A stretch of DNA of 64,000 bases from contig NC_081410.1 in NCBI RefSeq assembly GCF_030272615.1, positions 224,365,415 to 224,429,414 of the forward strand. Reading direction: 5' to 3'. Positions within the stretch are counted from its first letter, which is position 1, and every line of letters begins with the position of its first letter. Source of the stretch: Cryptomeria japonica (lineage: Eukaryota > Streptophyta > Pinopsida > Cupressales > Cupressaceae). The position numbers and the translations under genes are program-made. Of the stretch, positions 58,684 to 64,000 are shown piece by piece. The notes under the pieces were generated by a model. It was not told where the DNA came from and searched no databases. It saw nothing but the letters and a program-made list of their open reading frames with translations.

Positions 58684-58697
58684 ATTGGTATCAGAGC
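58684..58697 (+). promoter_or_regulatory. C2 primer-binding site
   Basis: ATTGGTATCAGAGC directly after the LTR, the initiator-Met-tRNA type site. Confidence 0.93.
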
Positions 58698-58739
58698 TTA
58701 GTCCTCTTTTGCAGAAGTTTAACAGCTTGAGGAGATTCA

Positions 58740-59860
58740 ATGTCTACTAACTATTTCAGGAAGGACAGTCCTAAACTTGATGGAACCAACTATGGCATAT
58801 GGAAAATCAGAATGGAGACACATCTAAATTGCATTGGAAAAGACATCTGGGAAGTTAAAAAGAATGGTTATACTAGTGTTGTACCAGGTCAGCCCAGTCC
58901 AGCTAACTTAACAAAAGATGAGGAAAATGATTGCAAAGCAAGAGAAGCACTTTTGAGCGCATTATCAGATCAACAAATCATGGGACTATCAGATAGATCT
59001 ATAGATAAAGCTATTTGGGATCATTTGGAAACACTGAATGAAGGAGATTCCATAGTCAAAATTGCAAAACTTGAAAGCTTCCGAGCCAGGTATGAACATC
59101 TAAAAATGGAAGAAGATGAAAGGATTTATCCTCTTATGGAAAGAGTAAATGAAATTGTTTTGGGTATTAAATGTTGTGGAGGAACCTTAAGTGAGGATGA
59201 AATTGTTTCAAAAGTTTTAAGAGGATTGCCACCGGCATACAAAATGAAGGTTACTGCTATAAATGAGTTGAGAACAATGCCTAATACATCAGTAACTAGG
59301 GATACATTGATTGGGAAACTTTCAGCTTTTGAAATTGAAGAATTTGGTCTCGTTGCTACTATAAAGACAGATTTGGCCTTTAAAGCATCAACGTCATCTG
59401 CTCCATCATTTGACAAATCTGATTGGAAAGCCTTTTATGCAAGATAACTTGAAGAAAGTAGGAAAGACAATGAAGAACTTGAAGAACTTGAAGCACTATT
59501 TGCAAGGAAAATGCCTAAAGGTCCAGTTGGAAGTAAGTATGAAGGTAAAGCACCCTTTAAATGTTTTAACTACAATAAGATTGGTCACATGGCTTCAAGA
59601 TGCCCTAATAGACATGCTAGACTAAGAGAAGAAGCTAGAAGAACATACAAGCCTAACCCTGAATATCAGAGATACAGATTTAAGAAGAATAAAGACAAAT
59701 CTTGTTATATTGCTAATGAAGGTGTGACTGATGATTCTGATGAGGATCCGATAGATGATGGATGGGTTTTTATTGCTATAACAGAAGATCAACCGGCACC
59801 TACTACTCAACTAGTAGTACAGGCTCTGGCAGCTAAAGTTGAAGTAAAAGATGAATGTAT
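58740..59860 (+). pseudogene. gag: C2 gag
   Basis: ATG at 58740. 235 open codons: LDGTNYGIWKIRMETHL, AIWDHLETLNEGD, and MEEDERIYPLMERVNEIV. A stop at 59445-59447 (Gln expected, CAA to TAA) is followed in the same frame by the knuckle CFNYNKIGHMASRC (about 59560), where the second Cys is Tyr. The frame continues into the protease without a gap. Confidence 0.93.
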
Positions 59861-61100
59861 CATTGATTCAGGATGCTCACATCATATGAAAGGAGACAAA
59901 GGTAAATTCTTGAACTTTCAAGAATACAATGGAGGTTTAGTAAGATTTGGAGATGACAAACCTTGTTCAATCAAAGGTAAGGGCACAATATCTCTTGATG
60001 GTAAGCATAACACTGCCAATGTCTACTATGTTGAAGGATTAAAGCATAATCTTTTGAGTGTTGGTCAAATAGTTGAGAAAGGATTTCAGTTACAATTTAA
60101 AAATGGAAAATGCAAAATCATGAATAGAACTGGTTTGGAAATTGCAACCGGTAATCAGAGTAGAGGTAATATCTTTCATTTGAATAAAAATGAAAATACA
60201 TGCTTAATTGCACATATAGATGAAAGTTGGTTATGGCATAAGAGACTCTGTCATGTAAACTTTGATTGCATGGTAAAAATCAATACGACTAAGCCAGTTA
60301 GAGATTTACCTAAAATTGTCAAACCTCAGAATACAATATGTAAGGAATGTCAATTTGGAAAACAAGTTAGAGCTAGTTTCAAAAGTATTCCAGAAAAATC
60401 AAATAATGATCTTGATTTGATTCACACTGATTTATGTGGTCCAGTTAGAACTAAAAGCTTACAAGGTGATAGATATTTCATGCTAATCATTGATGACTAT
60501 TCTAGAATGTGTTGGGTTACTTTTCTCAGAGAAAAATCAAAAGCACTTGGAAAGTTCAAACTATTAAAAGCAATGGTTTAAAATGAAACCGGTAAGAAAA
60601 TCAAATGTTTAAGATCAGATCAAGGAGGTGAATTTATATCTAGGGACTTTAATACATTCTGTGAAGTGAATGGAATCAGAAGACAACTATCAACACCTTG
60701 GACACCACAGCAGAATGGAGTTGTTGAAAGGAAAAATAGAACTATCTTGGATGCAGCAAGAAGTATGTTAGCAAAAGAAAATTTACCACATGTGTATTGG
60801 AGAGAAGCAGTCAGCACAACGGTCTATACATTTAACAAAGTTCACATCAAAGGTGAAACCGGTAAGATCCCTCATGAACTATGGTTTGGTAATACTCCTA
60901 CTCTTAAGTATTTCAGAATTTTTGGAAGTAAATGTTATATCAGAAGAGATGAGTATATTGACAAATTTGATCCTAGAAGTGATGAAGGAATATTTCTTGG
61001 TTATTCATCTAAGAGAAAAGCATATAGATGTTTTAACAAGAGATTGCAAAAAATTGTTGAGAGTACAAATGTAAAGATTGATGAACAATTCAGAGGAACT
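59861..61100 (+). pseudogene. C2 protease and integrase
   Basis: Protease IIDSGCSHHM (about 59863) with a proper D-S-G. Integrase zinc finger WLWHKRLCHVNF and CKECQFGK (60230-60360). Triad: HTDLCGP (about 60424), RSDQGGEF (about 60615) and VVERKNRT (about 60725), all intact. One stop at 60579-60581. The tail WFGNTPTLKYFRIFG and SDEGIFLGYS is typical of Copia. Confidence 0.93.
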
Positions 61101-62893
61101 TCAAGGTATATAGACTCTGAATCAGCAACAGAAATTTTGACAAATGAACCTACTCTAAATCCACTAGTACAGAATGAAGATCCAGTTACCTTGGTACCAT
61201 TTGAGGATTCCATAGTAATTGAGGAAGAACAACAAACTAAGACACCCCGGTATGTAAGACTGAATCATTTTGAAGATCAGATAATTGGAAACAAGTTTAA
61301 AGGAGTTATGACAAGAGGAAGATTGGCAAATGAAGAGGTATGTCTTATTTCTCAAATTGAACGATCATCTATTAATGATGCATGTGAAGATAAATTTTGG
61401 ATTAAAGCTATGGAAGAAGAATTAGAACAAATTGAGAAAAACAACACTTGGACATTAGTTACTCGGCCTAAAGATAAAAATGTAATTGGAACCAAATGGG
61501 TATTTAGAAACAAACTTAATGAAGATGGTAAGGTTGTCAGAAATAAAGCAAGACTAGTGTGTAAGGGATATTCTCATAAAGAAGGAGCTGATTACAATGA
61601 AACGTTTGCACCGATAGCTAGAATTGAGGCAGTCAGATTATTTTTGGCTTTTGCAACACACAAGAACTACAAAGTTTATCAAATGGATATTAAATGTGCA
61701 TTTTTGAATGGAGATCTTGAAGAGGAAGTATACATTGAACAACCTGATGGATTTTCTTTGACAGATGACAATGATATGGTATGCAGATTAAGGAAAGCTC
61801 TGTATGGACTAAAACAAGCTCCAAGAGCTTGGTATGCAAGATTGGATAAGTATCTTTTAAAGATTGGTTTTACTAAAGGAAATGCAGACAAAAATTTATA
61901 TTACAAAATAACTAATGATGACATCTTGATTATAGAAGTATTTGTTGATGATATAATCTTTGGAGGAGAAGATGGATTATGTAAGGAATTTTCTATGAAA
62001 ATGCAGCAAGAATTTGAAATGTCTATGATTGGAGAAATACAATTCTTTTTAGGATTACAGATTTCACAGACTGATAAAGGTATATTCTTGAGTGAATCCA
62101 AATAATTGAAAGAGTTACTAAAGAAATTTGGGATGGAGAACTCTAAACCGGTAAGCACACCTATGACAACAAATGACAAATTATCACAAAGGGATAAATC
62201 TACACCTATTAATCCAACTAGATACAAATCTGTGATAGGAAGCTTACTATATTTGACACAAACTAGACCTGATATTATGAATGCAGTATGTATTGTTTCT
62301 AGATTTCAAAGTAATACTAGAGAAAATCATGAGTCAGCAGTAAAAAGGATTTTCTGGTACTTACAAGGCACTATAAATCTTGGATTATGGTATCCTAGAG
62401 ATGAAAACTTTGAATTATGTGCATACACAAATGCAAATTGGGCAGGAGATGTGGATGATAGGAAAAGTACCACCAATGGAGCATTCTTTCTTGGAAACAG
62501 ATTAGTTTCTTGGTTGAGTAAGAAACAAAATTGTACATCTTTATCAACAGCAGAATCAGAATATGTTGCAGCAGCAACTAACTGTACATAGGTACTATGG
62601 TTTAAGCAAATGTTGAAAGACATAAAGGTAAAATGCAAGGAACCTATTACTATCTATTGTGATAACACTACAACAATTGATATATCTAAGAATCTGGTAT
62701 TACATTCTAAAACCAAACATGTTTCTATCAAACTGAATTTTTAAGGGAAAAAGTTGAAGCAAAGGAGATAAAACTGGTTTATGTGAATACTAAAGAGCAG
62801 ATTGCAGATATTTTCACTAAACCTTTGCCTAAGGAGACTTTTCAATATCTCAGAGATCAGCTTGGAGTCATACCACCACCGATAGAGACTTAG
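61101..62893 (+). pseudogene. pol: C2 reverse transcriptase and RNase H
   Basis: Same frame. [47 protein letters not shown] (catalytic Asp, about 61690), [21 protein letters not shown] (about 61945; F for Y). Stop at 62103, then RNase H: NPTRYKSVIGSLLYL, TRPDIMNAV, AYTNANWAGDVDDRKS (Asp of the usual TDADW is Asn here), TAESEYVAAA. Stop at 62589, then IYCDNTTTIDISKN. A frameshift near 62743 precedes EQIADIFTKPLPKE, and the natural stop is at 62891. Decay is light. Confidence 0.93.
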
Positions 62894-63290
62894 ACAACTG
62901 ATGATTGTCATCAACTAGCAGAATTAATAGACAAATCTTTTATTCTGGTCTTTGATGAGGAAGCCACTTCTCAGGGGGAGTAGTTGGTATATTGAATCAA
63001 TTGGTATTTTTTATATGAACTTGGTTTTATTATATCTTTGGCATTTGATGTCAAAGGGGGAGAGATATATATGGAAAAACACATTATCTTTTTGGAGAGA
63101 TTGGTATGGAAACTTTGGAAAACACATGTTGCTCCTAGGGGGAGAGATTGTTGTTTAGGAGAGATTATTACTCTCTGATTTTTGGTTATAATCTTTTTGG
63201 AGATTGTTGGTTTTTGATACTTGGCATTTCTGTTTTGGCACTTTGATGGTTTTTCCATCTTGTCTTGCCATCAATGCCAAAGGGGGAGAT
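62894..63290 (+). promoter_or_regulatory. C2 3' region with four polypurine tracts
   Basis: Non-coding. G-rich tracts: about 62973 (CAGGGGGAGTAG), about 63054 (GTCAAAGGGGGAGAGA), about 63137 (CTAGGGGGAGAGATTG) and 63277-63290 (CCAAAGGGGGAGAT), the last adjoining the LTR. TTGCCATCAATGCCAA (63265-63280) overlaps the final tract. Confidence 0.85.
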
Positions 63291-64000
63291 TGTCGGTATT
63301 TTGGTATAGTTTTGTCATTAATGTCAACACCTACTAAAACACTAGCACTTTGGAGATCCAACAACATTCACCGGCAAGCAAGTAACTATTGCACAGTTAC
63401 TGGTATATGGTACATCGACAAGATATAATGATCACCAGCACTTGGAATGATATGGAAAACACTTGGTAATGTCAAAGACATCATTTGGACATCTTGTCCT
63501 GGAGTTTTGTTCATTGGTATATTCATAGTTGCATATTTGTTGTTACCGGCAAATAGGTCTAGGGTTACACCGGTAGGTTTATCTTTTCCAGATCAACATG
63601 GCACGCTATGGAGATGATTAATTATTGTTGTAAATGCATTAATCTGACATGTTCAATCAGTTATTGCATCAGATATTATATTGTTTGTAAAATATTTTTA
63701 TTGTAATATCTTGTAGAGTCGACCTACTAAAATTGTTCTTAGGTTATGGTATAAATGTAAGATCTTATTTGTAAGATCAAATGTGGAATGCGAAAAAGGA
63801 TTGTGTGAATGTATATGTGAGATTAATCAGAGCTATACATGAAGACATCATTTGAAGGTGAAGCTAGGTTTTTGTGAAAGCATATCAACATTACACCAGT
63901 ACTGAATCCAGCATATGAAGATGCTATTTTGTGCAGTACATTCTTGTTGGATTTAACCATCCAACTGTAGTCAGTGTGACTCCCATTTCGTGATTGAGCA
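63291..64000 (+). repeat. C2 3' LTR (first 710 bp; cut by window end)
   Basis: TGTCGGTATTTTGG..., aligned to 57629 onward. Differences from the 5' LTR are mostly C/T and G/A transitions. It keeps the TATA and the hairpin (63761-63778) unchanged. Confidence 0.95.

Larger units (their letters stand above)
57629..64000 (+). mobile_element. C2: near-complete Ty1/Copia element
   Basis: 5' LTR 57629-58683, primer site, one-frame gag-pol, polypurine tract 63277-63290, and the 3' LTR from 63291 running off the window. It is the youngest-looking Copia copy here. The left flank is ATGTA (57624-57628), and the partner should follow the 3' LTR about 345 bp beyond the window. Confidence 0.93.

Noticed and set aside
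61164-62638. Several minus-strand frames across C2 RT
   Set aside because: Shadows of the intact plus-strand RT/RNase H frame.

Overview
The window is plant nuclear DNA made almost entirely of nested LTR retrotransposons. I found no host gene, rRNA, tRNA or CRISPR array. AT-rich sequence, kilobase-long LTRs, Copia primer sites of the TTGGTATCAGAGC type, Tat-type Ty3/Gypsy pol with a second RNase H, and plant mobile domain (PMD) genes all point to a seed plant with a large, repeat-filled genome. A conifer or other gymnosperm is plausible but not shown.

The base layer is one old Ty3/Gypsy element (G, minus strand). Its gag lies at 52.8-53.5 kb, protease at 52.3-52.8, RT/RNase H in pieces between 52.3 and 39.9, and integrase at 39.9-39.5 and 32.7-32.5. 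Five later insertions split it: copia C1 (LTR 29873-32414, body down to 24.9 kb), pol-less element E2 (32744-39484), a solo LTR (40974 to about 41771), Gypsy/Tat element E3 (41984-51825) and Tat-like element T2 (from about 53521). On the left, an unassigned block X (24030-24927) cuts C1. Element E1 (minus, same family as E2) follows, and E1 is itself split by the 20-kb Tat element E4 (1609-21690). E4 has a perfect 5-bp target duplication (GGTAT) and holds two further solo-LTR-like insertions. On the right, T2 is cut by an E2-family copy (E2b, minus), which is cut by copia element C2 (57629 to beyond the window end). The missing halves of E1, C1, G, T2 and E2b are expected outside the window in mirror order.

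E4 is structurally the most complete element. It has LTRs, primer site, gag-protease with a G-patch in one frame (6483-9599), RT-RNase H-second RNase H-integrase in one frame (12403-15849), a polypurine tract, and an antisense PMD gene in its 3' part. Many of its stop codons look like C-to-T or G-to-A decay. E3 is a relative that has lost most of gag and all of RT/RNase H/integrase, and it lacks the PMD block. C2 keeps gag-protease-integrase-RT-RNase H in one frame with four stops and a late frameshift.

The most unusual system is the E1/E2/E2b family. These elements have LTRs and a primer site like the copia elements here, a short ORF1 (coiled coil plus four zinc knuckles, no recognisable capsid), and a long ORF2 of about 1000 codons that I cannot match to any pol, gag or env domain. 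Sequence conservation between E1 and E2 suggests ORF2 was under selection. A second theme is the antisense PMD cassette near the 3' end of two separate Tat-type elements.
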